Assembly: GCA_949152475.1 (NCBI GenBank)
Contig: OX424562.1
Span: 22,754,209-22,818,208 of the forward strand
DNA: 64,000 nucleotides
Origin: Terebella lapidaria
Taxonomy: Eukaryota > Annelida > Polychaeta > Terebellida > Terebellidae
Direction of reading: 5' to 3'
Position 1 is the first letter of the stretch. Every line of letters begins with the position of its first letter. Below, piece by piece: positions 33,555-46,314 of the stretch. Under the pieces are notes generated by a model. It saw nothing but the letters and a program-made list of their open reading frames with translations, was not told the DNA's origin and did no database searches. Made by a program: the position numbers and the translations under genes.

Positions 33555-36037
33555 GAACCGTTCTAAATCTTTGATTTTATGTGGTTGCTTATTGCATGCA
33601 AGTATCTGAGGTACCAATAACATAATATAGTTATAGTGAAACATCATCAAAATCAACTGTTCGATTTTGTATTTGTCAAGTGCAATCTATCTGACTTGCG
33701 ATCTGTAATTTGATCATTTTTTTGCTTAGCTTGTGGGTAGTGAACATGTATGCATGCTAGGTGTGTTAATTTCGGCGATCCCACGATGAAGAGGTATGCC
33801 CAATTACAGGGATGTCGCTGGTCGTCTTTTGAATGTGTTATAACTGTGGTGTTCCTATTTGTTTCACGACATCACGTTGCAAGATTACAGGATTTCACTC
33901 CTTCGGAGAGACCTCGTCCACGAGATCAGCTGTGTCCCACATTTCAACCACATCACTCTGTTAATCACCCAATAATGGATTCCCCAGATATGTATCTGTG
34001 TGCAGTCGGATGGATTCCCCAGACATGTATCTGTCTGCAGTCGGAGAGCAGAAACCCGTGTTTACGTGGGATATTTCAGTGGTGTGTGGGGTTGGGGAAG
34101 GGCGACCCAGGACCTGTGCCGAGATATACAGTCATTGGCTCGAAAGGTACGGCACCAATGTAATGTTCGGTCATCACACGATAAAGAGGTACATATCCCA
34201 TTCCTGGAATCTCGCCAATCGCCTCATAAATGTACTGGCATCTGTGCGCTATAACTGTGGTATTCCTACTTGTGTAGCCACAACACGTCACAACGCTACA
34301 CCTAAACACTGAATTGAGAAGCACCATAAAAGATGCCGGAGTTGAATGAGTGAATGTTCTATGTAATGTCATAGTCAATAAAACAAAGCTAAAATCATGA
34401 CCAGAAGTTTATATATCAATTTTTTAATTGTTCATTTTTGATCAACCTTAAGACTGACATTGACCAGTTTGTGTCATCTGGCACGTTTAAAATTATCTTA
34501 TCGAATACCAGTAATGCTGATTCATACAGAAGTGTTGTTTACTCACGACTATTTTAATCTGTAAGAGACGTATTTAAGTCAGTGCTTGTTCGGTATCATG
34601 TAGTATTCGCTCTGGTTGCCATTTACCAGTGACGACCACATCACATGCACCCAATCACATTCGCAATGCATTATAAAACATGCATGGACCATTACCAATT
34701 CTCATTGGATCATCTGGGAATCATTACCGGCACATGGATTATGTTTGAATTGGCTCTGTGAAAAACAATCAAGTTAGGCATGTCAAGTAAAGCATATATA
34801 TTTATCTTCCGAAATCCAAAACACTCAATTTACACAAACATATTTGACAATATCTTATATATTCTGAGGTTCTGCAATGATTGGCATTTAATGTTGGATC
34901 ATGAAATGCGCGCGTAAAAGGCTCGCTAAGAGAACGGAATTTATTGAGCAATTCTCCAAATTGTCTGAGGGTCAACTTTAGGCTCTCAGTTTGGAAAATG
35001 ATAATTTTTATATATGTCAAACAAGCTTAAGCTTTACCCATCCAGTGGTGAAGGGTTAGTAGTTATTAGTTGACTCGGTCATTTTTATTTTCTTCATAAT
35101 CATTATTAAGTTCAGTATAATGATTGATGATTTATTTGGTAATCATTTGTACTCCGACGGTGTTGAATAACTAAATTTGCCTATAATTACTAAGTGTCGA
35201 ATTAATTATTCCCATATGGATCATTGTCAATGCAGTAGGTAGGAATACAATCAATACTCACTATTTTTTCGCCTCAATAATAAGGCAGTGAATGGTATGT
35301 CATTTTAATAAAAAAAATATAAATAATAAAAAATAAGCCTATAGCGTCTATAAAATGGATGTTGCAACACTTCTTTCTCATATATTAGCAGTCCCATCCA
35401 TGAACAAGTCAGGTACCGCGGTCGCTAGCAAAGTTTATTATTCAATTTTAGATTACCAAATGAGTTTAATTTTCAATTGTCAATGACTTTTGTTGAAAAC
35501 CAAAAGTCTTCCTGACAGCACACATGGATGCTATGTACAAGGCTTGTTGTTTCTAGCATTCACGTGCAGCAAGCGTGTATAAAGTAAACCCTTTGACCAT
35601 AGATCCCGGAAATAGATATTCTTAATTGGGGTACATTCAATTATTGATTTTCTTTCACTGGCTGCTGAACAAACTGCGCAAATGGTAGTTACGTCACGGA
35701 ATATAAGATACTTCTGTACATCTGTATGCTTTGCGCATAGTCAACAATCACTCACCAGTATATGGCTCACGGTAGGCCTATTAAGAGCGACCGTCAGCCC
35801 ATTCATAGATTTAGAAATCACACAATGAGCGCACGACAGATGCTCTCTGTGCTGAATACCAAAGCATATAGTAGTACATTCAACCACTGATTAGCTTTGT
35901 AAGGATCATCTTGTAATGGAGAGGCATAATATCATGTGTCATTAGCATATATCCTGCAGCACATATCAGATGTGCTCGTGTGTTGTTCAGGCCATAAGAC
36001 CTCGTGTGCTATCGGGTCCATGCTGAAAGTCAATTGA
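33555..36037. other. 3' flank of A and 5' flank of B
   Basis: Bases 33555-34700 match the 3' flank of A' (43747-44700). A AATAAA at 34377-34382 could end an 820-bp 3' UTR; A' has ATTAAA there. A short duplication with GGATTCCCCAGA lies at 33975-34040. Relative to A', about 430 bp are missing near 34549. Bases 35100-36037 match the 5' flank of B' (54900-55812). Open frames here shift between paralogues and are not taken as genes. Confidence 0.6.
34377..34382 (+). promoter_or_regulatory. Possible poly(A) signal of A
   Basis: AATAAA about 820 bp past the stop codon of A, in flank conserved with A', where the same place reads ATTAAA. Confidence 0.35.
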
Positions 36038-37246
36038 ATGATGACGTCCAGAATATACACTTTCATGCTATTTATCATTATGACGACACTGTTTTTCTAT
36101 ACATGGATCATGTTGGATGAGCAAAACATCAAATTCCACTTGATAAAGAGCGGCCATAATAATCAAACGCATTTCATTAATATTAATGGAAACTGGTCCA
36201 GGAGTAAGTCCACACAGAACCACGGGGAGCCATTGCATGAGTTTCAGGATAATTTTGATAATAGCCAGTCTGGCCATCAGCTCAGAGAAATCAAGCAGAA
36301 GAAGGGGAGTCATGAAAACACTGGAGGATTGGGAGCTGCTCATCCTATTGATACTGACGGTCACCTTCATAACGTGCCACAAAATACAAGTCCAGTACCC
36401 AAAATATTGTACGTGACGGCGAACTCAAACCAAGGTCGCCTGGGTAACCAGATGTTGGTTTATGCTACTCTCTTCGCTATTGGCCATAGGGACAGAACCC
36501 GCACACCATTTATGCAAAGACCTGGCTTTGAAGTCCTGCGTTCAACTTTCCAAAACCTATCAATTCCCGAGATTGATATGGTTAACACCCGATTCGTTAA
36601 GCAAACGTTTGAAACTACAAAGACATTGACGGAAGTGCAAAAAATCAAAGCATTACCAAAGAAGAACATAACGATTGCTGGTTACTTTGTGTCACATAGA
36701 TACTTCAGCGATGCCGAAAATCAACTACGCGAAGAGTTCACGTTCTCAACCGAGGTTCAACAACGAGTTAGGCAATACTTCCGAAATATCACACCAACAC
36801 TCTGGCGCGAATCTTCATTCGTCCGCGTGGGAATCCACGTTCGTCGAACTGACAGGCTCAGTGAAACAGGTATTCAAATGGGTTCTGTGCCTCACCCAGT
36901 CAGCTACTTTCAACACGCCATGGAATACTTCACTAGTCGCTTCAAAAAAGTTCAGTTCATCGTCGCCAGCGATGATTTGGCTTGGTGCAAGGCGAATATC
37001 AACGGAACACATGTGGTTTATTCTGAACACGATTTCGGGACTGACTTGGCTATATTGTCCATGTGTGACCACATGATCTATACAATGGGCACATATAGTT
37101 GGTGGGCAGGATGGCTGTGTCCAGGTGTGACAGTGTATTATGGTGTTTTACCAAAACCAAACACACATTTGGGACTCGTTCACAAAAACAACAGCTGGGT
37201 TCCACCGCCACGGTCAAAATATAATAACTGGATCCCGATTGTTTGA
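36038..37246 (+). CDS. Alpha-1,2-fucosyltransferase, GT11 family (type B)
   Basis: Same predicted reaction and Golgi topology as A; 402 residues, one exon. Signal anchor at residues 6-26 and a polar stem to about 120 that is the least conserved part against type A. The catalytic domain has GRLGNQ (133-138, the canonical form), VGIHVRRTD (264-272) and TMGTYSWWAGW (349-359). Two ATG codons stand in tandem at the start; either could be used, since the anchor follows. An AATAAA lies 63 bp past the stop (37309-37314). It lies about 2.5 kb downstream of A in the same orientation. I count 23 substitutions against B' at 55813. Confidence 0.9.
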   Translation: MMTSRIYTFMLFIIMTTLFFYTWIMLDEQNIKFHLIKSGHNNQTHFININGNWSRSKSTQNHGEPLHEFQDNFDNSQSGHQLREIKQKKGSHENTGGLGAAHPIDTDGHLHNVPQNTSPVPKILYVTANSNQGRLGNQMLVYATLFAIGHRDRTRTPFMQRPGFEVLRSTFQNLSIPEIDMVNTRFVKQTFETTKTLTEVQKIKALPKKNITIAGYFVSHRYFSDAENQLREEFTFSTEVQQRVRQYFRNITPTLWRESSFVRVGIHVRRTDRLSETGIQMGSVPHPVSYFQHAMEYFTSRFKKVQFIVASDDLAWCKANINGTHVVYSEHDFGTDLAILSMCDHMIYTMGTYSWWAGWLCPGVTVYYGVLPKPNTHLGLVHKNNSWVPPPRSKYNNWIPIV

Positions 37247-39182
37247 GAACCTTTTAAGTCTTTGAAGGATATCAGTGCCTATTGTATGTAAGTCTGTGTG
37301 CTGCATAAAATAAAACACTGATAAACTAATAATATACCATGACCATCTTCATTGTAATGAATAATCAAATGTTCCACATACAAAATTACTCAAATAATAT
37401 ATGAGAAGCTGCGCCGAATGCTGTTTCTAATGTATAGCCAGAAATGTCTATAATATTAATTTGTGGTATTTTTTTTCTTCTAGATTTAGTGGTGTTCTTA
37501 ACGGAACGCGTTTTAATGAACCTGGCATGTTATGTTTTCAAGCATCGAGTGCATATGTAGTGCAGGACGCCTATATACCACTGGTTGCAAATAATTTGGT
37601 CCACCTGGTACAATTATGTTCTTGTCTCTTTCAAAATACGCTCGCACACTTTCCATTCAACGAAATATTTGAAACACCATGAACATACTCATCAATGTCC
37701 TTTCCTGCATACTGATTTCTGTTCATATTTCAATGTGTAAGATACGTATTCCAGGCAGTGCTTGTTTGGTATCATGTAGAATTCTTTGCCTTGCTTGTCA
37801 GTTATCAGTGGCGACCTTATCGTATGCACCCAATCACATTCGCAATGCATTAACAAGTAAGCGTCAGGAAATATAGTAGTCATGTGTTGCCTCTCAGCAT
37901 TGCGCAGTTAGACTCACATGTAGGGTACCGGGAAAAGGGATCATGTTTTATCAAGTTAATTTCAATTCTTTCCAAAACCTAGGCAATGCTGATCATCCCA
38001 TTCATAAACATATTCTTCCAAAACCTTTTTTCCAGCAATAACATGGTGCGTAACTCCTGAATATAATATCTTCAAAGGGTATCATGATAAAATAACACAT
38101 TTATTCATCAAGACAAATAAATGTGTACATCAATAAAAATAACTGTTCGATTAAATTCTTCAATTCGTTGAGCTGTTTTTTTCAACTCGCTTGCATTAGC
38201 CTTGCAACAAAGTTCTGATCATTTTGTTCTCGCATGACCTGTCCCCCTGGAAGCAAACCAACAAGAATCGATTGAGTCACGGCCTACGGTAAGCTTATAT
38301 CATAATCCCTCTCCCACCCCTGTTCGAAACACCATGCAGGATGGGGGACAAAGCCATATTTTGACATAATTCGCAGTTGGAGAGCCTGTGTCTTCTTTGA
38401 TTTTGTGATTGCCAATTCGGGCAGCACATCCATGAACAGTGCCTCGCAAATTGACCCCCCCCCCCCCCCTCACCTCCCTCCCCGCATACAACTGTAATTC
38501 TCTTGTTTCATTGGTCACAGAATTGGATCGTAGGATGCTAGCGAGATGGTAGTAAAGTTACGTCATACATTCGTTCATCACTGGAGATAATTCTCGCTGT
38601 TAGCCACATCGCGTTCATCACTGAATCGAGTTCCCTGGGATAACTCATTGGTTAAAACTCGAAAGACTCGCAATATTGTGCAGTTATTAGACATCAATAA
38701 ATTGTAAGACGTTATGAGAACTAAAGCGAAAATTTCTGTTGAAACCACTACTTTCAAAACAAATACTGCTGTAAGATAGCAGGACCGGACAAACGCATCC
38801 ACCCATGGACCGTTTTAATCGTATTTGAATATGTCGCCTCATGATGGAGTCGACAATAAACATGCATGAACCATTACAAAACTGCACTGGATCATCTATG
38901 AATCATTGACGGCACATGGATTATGTTTGAATTCGCTGTATGACAAGCAACCAAGTTAGACTTGTCAAAAAAAATCATGTATATTTATTTCCAAAAATCC
39001 AAAATACTTGATTTACACACATATTTGACAAAATCTCTTAAATTCTGAGGTTTCGCAATGGCTTTTAATGTTGGATTGTGCCTGTAAAAGGCTGGCTAAT
39101 AGAATGAAATCTATTGAGCAATTCTCCAAATTGCCTGAGGGTCAACTTTAAGCTTTCCATTTGGAAAATAATAAATGATTTT
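37247..39182. other. 3' flank of B, no gene
   Basis: Bases 37247-37860 match the 3' flank of B' (57218-57825), and 37480-37850 also resemble 44900-45250 downstream of A', so all genes share a common 3' flank. A C-run lies at about 38455-38468. Bases 38860-39180 match 34670-35000. Confidence 0.55.
37309..37314 (+). promoter_or_regulatory. Possible poly(A) signal of B
   Basis: AATAAA 63 bp after the stop codon of B. The equivalent place after B' reads AATATA, and B' has a SINE-like insertion between. Confidence 0.4.
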
Positions 39183-41322
39183 AGGTTACCGAACCTTTGG
39201 TCTGATAACCTATTGCCGTGGCGTTGCGTCCTTCGTCCGGCGTCCGTCGTCCGTCCGTCCACATTTTTATCATTAAAGTTTACAGTCAAATATTTCTGAA
39301 TTTTTGCTCAAAAATACCTGAAAACATGTCCAGGAAAGTTTTTTTAGTTTTCTGATTTTTGCTTTTTTTCAAAATGGCGGCCATTTTAGAAGAAAAATGT
39401 CTGATTTTGGACTTTGGCGGCTATTTTCTCAAAATCTCTTCAGTAACTTTTTTTTCCTATTGAAGCATATCCCTCCTCATATGATCCCCTATGATGTGTA
39501 TAAGTTTCGTTGCCCTTGAATCGCTCGAACTTGGTCCAAATTGGAATTTTCCATGTTAAATTCTCCTATGCTGTATAATGGGACACATTATGCCTAATAT
39601 CTCACTTAATATTGTGATTAGAGACTAGGAACCAATTGTGGACATATAACAGGAAATGATATATGCTGAATATTCTCATGACCTTAGATCTAAATTTTCA
39701 AAATGGCGGCCATTTTCGACGGAAAATGCCTGATTTCAGACTTTGGCGGCCATTTTCTCAAAATCCGTTCAGTAACTTTTTCTCTCATTGATGCATAACA
39801 ATCCTCATATGGACCCCTATGAAGTGTATGAGTTTTGTTGCCTTTGAATCTCTTGAAGTGGGCCATTTTCGGCCCAAACTCGGCCCGAATGTGACATCCC
39901 CCTCTTAAATTCTCATATGCTTTATAATGGGACACATTATGCCTAATATCTCACTTAATATTGTGATTAGAGACTAGGAAACATAGGAAATGATATATGC
40001 TAAATATTCTCGTGACCTCGAATTTGACCTTTGACCTCATTTTCAGGTCACATGACAAAATGGCTAATATCTCACTTATTATCGATTTTACTGCTTAGGG
40101 ATCAATTGTGGACATATAGGAAATAATATATGCTGAATATTCTCGTGACCTTGAATTTGACCTCTGATCTCAGTTTCAAGGTCAGAGCACAAAATAGCTA
40201 ATATCTCGCTTATTATTGACTTTACAGCTTCGGAATCAATTGTGGACATATAGGAAATAATATATGCCGAATATTCTGATGACCTTGAATTTGACCTCAT
40301 TTTCAAGGGCACAGGAAAAATGGCTAATATCTCGCTTCTTATCGACTTTACAGCTTAGGAATCAATTATGAACATATAGGAAATATGCAGATTATTGCCA
40401 TGACATTGAATCTGACCTTTGACCTCATTTTCAGGATCACGGGACAAAGTGGCTAATATCTCACTTATTATCGATTTTACAGCTTAGGGATCAATTGTGG
40501 GCATATAGGATATGATATATGCTCAATATCCTCGTGACTTTGAATTTGAACTCTGACTTCACTTTCAAGGTCAAGAGCCAAAACTGGATAATATCTCACT
40601 TATTATCGACTTTACAGCTCATAAAGCAGTTGTGGACATTTAGGAAATGATAAACGTCGAATACTCTGATGACTTTAAATTCGACTTTTGACCTCATTTC
40701 AAAGTCACAGGACAAAATGGCTAATATCTGGCTTCTTATTGACTTTACAGCTTAGGAATCAATTGTGAACATACAGGAAATGATTTACAGATTATATACA
40801 GATTGCAGAATATTCTCGTGATCTTGGATTTGACCTTTGACCTAAATTTCAAGATTACGGGACAAAATGCCTAATATCTCACTTGTTATCGACTTTACAG
40901 CTTAGGAATCAATTGTGAACATATAGAAAATGATATAGGCTGAATATTGTCATGACGTTGAAATCGTCCTTTGACCTAATTTTTAAGGTCAATAGGCAAA
41001 ATGGCTAATATCTTGCTTTTCTATTTATTTAATAGCTTGGGAACCAATTATGGACATATGGAAAATGATATACACTGAATATTCTGATGACTTTGAATTT
41101 GACCTTGAATTTGACCTTGACATTATTTTCAAGGTCAGAGCACAAAATGGCTATTAACTTGCTCTTTACAGCTTAGGAATTAATTGTGGATGTACTAGAA
41201 ATTATATGCTGAAAATTCTCGTGACCTTGAATTGACCAATGACCTTATTTTCAAGGTCATGGGACAAATGGCTAATATCCAAAATATATATTGTCCGGTA
41301 ACCTTTCTGAGCCCTTGGGCTA
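39183..41322 (+). mobile_element. Helitron-like element with ~130-bp core repeats, copy 3
   Basis: Begins AGGTTACCGAACC after a T-run; ends with GAGCCCTTGGGCTA before a T-run. The paralogous sites near 35000 and 45583 read through (GGAAAATGATAATTTTTATA) without it. About ten ~130-bp core units at 39590-41260 make it the longest copy. The leader (about 39360-39580), with its ATGGCGGCCATTTT motif, is duplicated at 39700-39950 with one core unit between, so the leader itself was amplified. No protein-coding gene inside. Confidence 0.7.
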
Positions 41323-42555
41323 ATTTTTTATATATCTGTCCACAACAAACCTAAGCTCTACCAGCACCCGATTTCCGCCATTTGCAGCATGATTTTTTTA
41401 ACGCATTTGGTTACTGCACACCTAAAAATCGAGTGATCACCCTGAAAATCGAATCACTTCATGACATTATCATGCCTAATCCAGTGATGAAATGTCAGTA
41501 GCTATTAGTCGACTCAGTCATATTTATTTTCTTCATAATCATAGTTCAGTATAATGATTAACGATTAATTTGGTAATCATTTGTACTCGCGGTGTTGATT
41601 AACAAAATGTGTCTATAATTACTAATGTCGAAATAATTATTCCCAAATGGACCAATATCAATGCAGAAGGCAGAAACAGACTCCTCACCATTTTTCCTTC
41701 GCCTCAATAATATGGCAGGTAATGGTAGGTCTGTCAATAACGTTTATGTCTATAACGTGTATAAAAAGCATGTTGCAGCACATCTGTCTCATAAATTATC
41801 ATTCCCATCCATGAACTAGACAACAAGTTCAGGTACAAGACAACAAGTTCAGGTACAAGTTCTTTGAAAAGAACACGACTTTGTACGTTGGTCTGCATTC
41901 ACAGACAATATAAACATACCGAGGGTCACATACTCTATCTTGATCATCGTGATTGGTTGTATCGCAATAATTGCAGAGAACTAGTCATGGGAAATAATTC
42001 ACTGGTTCGGCACTTTAAGCATACGTTTTCACAGATAACCAAATTTTAGGAATCCATTATCTGGAAGATTATGCATACAAACATACAAGAACGTTTATAT
42101 AAGTTTATGAGGGAGTAGTACTCACCTACATGTATAGTATGTACTCTTGAACAGAATCTCTCAGTATCTGTTTAAGTGCATGTATTAATAAATGATAATA
42201 ATTTGGATTAATATCAACACCAATTGCATGTATTGTAGGAAGTCATAAAGCGGCTATAAAGAGGTATCACCCTTAGAATTTGCAGTTATGAAGCACATGA
42301 TCACTCTATGATCATAAACAACTTATGCCCATAATGTTCGCAACAATACACACACACACCTTCACACAAACATTATTTTCAAACACCACACACGCTGAAT
42401 TGTATACCGCACACTGATTAGCTTTGTAATGATCACTTCAAATGGAGAACATCATGTATCATTGGCGAATCTGTATCGTGTGGCACATATCCGATGCGAT
42501 CGTTTCGTAACAATTATAATGCAATGCTGGGTCTTTGCTGACAGTCGACTAAACG
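41323..42555 (+). other. Upstream flank of fucosyltransferase A'
   Basis: Bases 41480-41780 match the region upstream of B (35070-35370), of B' and of the fifth copy. Bases 41864-42555 match the flank of A. A 20-bp-class tandem duplication with ACAACAAGTTCAGGTAC is at 41819-41858. Confidence 0.55.
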
Positions 42556-43746
42556 ATGGCGTCCGGAATACACACTTTCATACTGTTTGTCATTATCACG
42601 ACACTGTTTTTCTATACATGGATCACATTGTATGAATCAAACATTGAATTCCACTTGGGAAACAGCGGCTATAATAATCAAAAACATTTCAGTAACGTCA
42701 ATGGAAACTGGTCCACACAGATACACGGCGAACCATCACACGAGTTTCAGGATCATTATGAACATAGTCAGTCTGGCGATCAGCACACAGAATTCAAGCA
42801 GCAAGAGGGAATCCACAAAAATACTGAACGATTGGAAGTAGTTCATCCTATTAATACAGACGGTCAACTCCATAACGTGTCACAAAATAGAAGTTCACTA
42901 CCCAAAATACTGTATGTGACAGCCAATTCAAACAGGGGTCGCCTGGCTAACCAGATGTTGGTCTATGCTACACTCTTCGCTATTGGCCAAAGGGACAGAA
43001 CTCGCACCCCATTCATGAGAAGAGATGGTTTTGAAGCTCTGCGTTCGACATTCCGAAACCTATCAATTCCCGAGATGGAAATGGTGAACACGCAATTCGC
43101 CAGACAGAAGTTTGTGACCACTAAGACATTGAGGGAGGTACCAAAAATAAAAACACTACCAAAAAAGAACATAACGATTGCTGGTTATTTCGTGTCGCAT
43201 AGATATTTTAGTGATGCCGAGAATCAACTGCGCAAAGAATTCACGTTCTCAACCGAGGTTCAACAACGAGTGAGGGAGTATTTCAGAAATATAACACCAC
43301 CACTCTGGCGAAATTCCTCGTTCGTCCGCGTGGGAATCCACGTTCGTCGAACTGACATGCTCAGATCGAGTATCAGGATGGGTTCTGTACCACACCCAGT
43401 CAGCTACTTCCAACACGCCATGGAGTACTTCACCAGTCACTTCAAAAAAGTTCAGTTCATCGTCGCCAGTGATGATTTGGCTTGGTGCAAATTGAACATC
43501 AACGGAACAAGTGTGATTTATTCCGGACACGATTTCACGACTGACTTGGCTCTATTGTCGATGTGTGACCATATGATCCATACAATGGGCACATATAGTT
43601 GGTGGGCTGGTTGGTTGTGTCGAGGTATAACTGTGTATTATGGTGTTTTACCAAGACCAGACACATTTTGGGGACTTGTACACAAAAACAACAGCTGGGT
43701 GCCACCGCCACGGTCACACTATAATAACTGGATCCCGATTGTTTGA
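42556..43746 (+). CDS. Alpha-1,2-fucosyltransferase, GT11 family (type A')
   Basis: A 396-residue paralogue of A with the same predicted role. I count about 21 substitutions against A, plus a 4-residue deletion in the stem (after NWS) and a 1-residue deletion just after HVRRTDML; both are in frame. Motifs: signal anchor 6-26, GRLANQ (128-133, the same Gly-to-Ala change as A), HVRRTD (262-267) and TMGTYSWWAGW (343-353). All catalytic motifs are intact, so it is probably functional. Its downstream partner B' has been pushed away by the 9.1-kb element at 45810. Confidence 0.9.
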   Translation: MASGIHTFILFVIITTLFFYTWITLYESNIEFHLGNSGYNNQKHFSNVNGNWSTQIHGEPSHEFQDHYEHSQSGDQHTEFKQQEGIHKNTERLEVVHPINTDGQLHNVSQNRSSLPKILYVTANSNRGRLANQMLVYATLFAIGQRDRTRTPFMRRDGFEALRSTFRNLSIPEMEMVNTQFARQKFVTTKTLREVPKIKTLPKKNITIAGYFVSHRYFSDAENQLRKEFTFSTEVQQRVREYFRNITPPLWRNSSFVRVGIHVRRTDMLRSSIRMGSVPHPVSYFQHAMEYFTSHFKKVQFIVASDDLAWCKLNINGTSVIYSGHDFTTDLALLSMCDHMIHTMGTYSWWAGWLCRGITVYYGVLPRPDTFWGLVHKNNSWVPPPRSHYNNWIPIV

Positions 43747-45807
43747 GAACCGTTCTAAATCTTTGATTTTAGGTGGTTGCTTATTGCATGCAAGTATCTG
43801 ATGTAATAATAAAATAAAATAGTTATAGTTAAACATCATCAAAATCAATTGTTCGATTTTGTATTTGTCAAGTGCAATCTATCTGATTTGTGATCTGTAA
43901 TTTGATCATTTTTTCAGCTTAGCTTGTGGGTAGTGAACATGTATGCATGCTAGGTGTGTTAATTTCGGAGATCCCACGATGAAGAGGTATACCCAATTAC
44001 AGGCATGTCGCTGATCGTCTTATGAATGTGCTGTAACTGTGGTGTTCCTATTTGTTTCACGACATCACGTTGCAAGATTACAGGACCTCACTCCTTCGGA
44101 GAGACCTCGTCCACGAGATCAGCTGTGTCCCACATTTCAACCACATCACTCTGTTCAAGTTAATCATCCATATGGATTCCCCAGATGAGTACAGTGTACA
44201 TGTCTGCAGTCGGAGAGGAGAAACCCGTGTTTACGTGGGATATTTCAGTGGAGTGTTGGGTATAGGACGGACGACCCAGGACCTGTGCCGATATATACCG
44301 TCATTGGCTCGAAAGGTACGGCACCAATGTAATGTTCCGTCACTGCACGATAAAGAGGTACATATCCCATTCCTGGAATATCGCCAATCGCCTCATAAAT
44401 GTACTGGCATCTGTGCGCTATAACTGTAGTGTTCCTACTTGTGTAGCCACAACACGTCACAACGCTACACATCTAAACACTGAATTGAGAAGCACCATAA
44501 AAGATGTCGGAGTTGAATGAGTGAATGTTCTATTTAATGTCATAGTCATTAAAACAAAGCTAAAAGCATCACCAGAAGTTTATATATCAATTTTTTAATT
44601 GTCCATTATTGATCATCCTTCAGACTGACATTGACCAGTTTGTGTCATCCGGCACGTTTAAAACTATCTCATCGAATACCAGTAATGCTGATTCGTACAG
44701 AAGTATTGTTCACTCACGACTCGGATAGCTGAGTATCAGTTCAATTGTCGATTATAGATTGAGGTAGGGCTGTAACAAGCTAGTTCTTGTCATTATGACG
44801 CTATTAAAGCTGCCTTTTCATTGACTGCAATAACGGTAGTGAATAGGTATATCCTACGAATATTCAGATAAAATCTTTGAATCAGTATTTCTCCCTGGAT
44901 TTACGTATTTAACGTAACGCGTTTTAATGAGCCTGGCATGATCTGTTTACAAGCAAAGATTGTATATGTAGTGGATAGCGCCTGCCACATGTTCAATGAT
45001 TGCAGATAATTTGGTCCACCCAGTACTATTATGCTCTTGTTTCTCTGTTGAGTCACCGCACCAGCACACTGCAACGACATTTTTTTTAAATAATCAACAA
45101 ACTTATCCATACCCTCTCCTGCGTATTGATTTTTGTTCATATTTAATCCGTAAGACACGTATTTAAGTCAGTGCTTGTTCGGTATCATGTAGTATTCGCT
45201 TTGGTTGCCAGTTATCAGTGACGACCACATCACATGCAGCCAATCACATTCGCAATGCATTATAAAGCATGCATGGACAATTACAAATTCTCATTGGATC
45301 ATCTGGGAATCATTACCGGCACATGAATTATGTTTGAATTCGCTCTGTGAAAAACAATCAAGTTAGACATGTCGAGTAAAAACATTATTATCTTCCGAAA
45401 TCCAAAGCACTCGATTTACACACACATATCTGACAATATCTTATATATATTCTGATGTTCTGCAATGATTGGTATTTAATGTGAGATCATGAAATGCGCG
45501 CGTAAAAGGCTCGCTGAGAGAACGAAATCTATTCAGCAATTCTCAGATTGCCTGAGGGTCAACTTTAGGCTCTCAATTTGAAAAATTATTTTATTTTTAT
45601 ATGTCAAAACAAGCTTAAGCTCTACTTGCAGCATGATTTTTTAAACGCATTTGGTTACTGGACACCTAAAACTCGAGTGATCACACTGAAACTCGATTCA
45701 CTTTATGACACTATGATGCAAAATCGCGTGATGAAGGGTCAGTAGGTATTAGTTGACTCAGTCATTTTTATTATCTTCATAATCATTATTAAGTTCAGTA
45801 TAATGAT
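43747..45807. other. 3' flank of A'
   Basis: Parallels 33555-35110 downstream of A. An extra ~430 bp at 44720-45145 resembles the 3' flank of B (37480-37700). No conserved frame. Confidence 0.55.
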
Positions 45808-46314
45808 TAAAGCTACTGTCTTCGAAACCAGTCAATATTTTTTGAAAACTATATTTCATATTAAACATACTAAATTAACTGAATGAGACATAGTCACATC
45901 AAATGTAATGACTATAACCAGTCCTCAAGGAAATTTTGCTCATTTGAACAGGCGGTTCTCGCGTTAATAAAGGAACTGTATCCATTACACCCAGATGTAA
46001 ACAACGCATAGAAGTGCAAGATGGACTGACAATTTTACGTACATCATGGTTTATCACTGATATTTTCTCATATCTACACTTTATATGCACATACGAAGAG
46101 TCACGTGACAGGGGTTTTAAAAATGGCGGATTTTTATTTCGTCCCAAAACAATTCGATTGTATTGTAAAATAAGAGCATTTATACGTGCAATCAGTGGAC
46201 GTGTATGAACGTTAACAGTGCTAATATACGCGGATTGCATTATCAGGATACTGTGTGTGATTGTGATATTTTCACGACGTGTTTTCAACTGTCATCTACC
46301 CGCGGTGAGCGATA

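Noticed and set aside
33750-34378. Several overlapping 84-137-aa frames downstream of A, with relatives at 44052-44520
   Set aside because: Frames shift between the two paralogous flanks and lie on both strands; they are best read as a conserved 3' flank or UTR.
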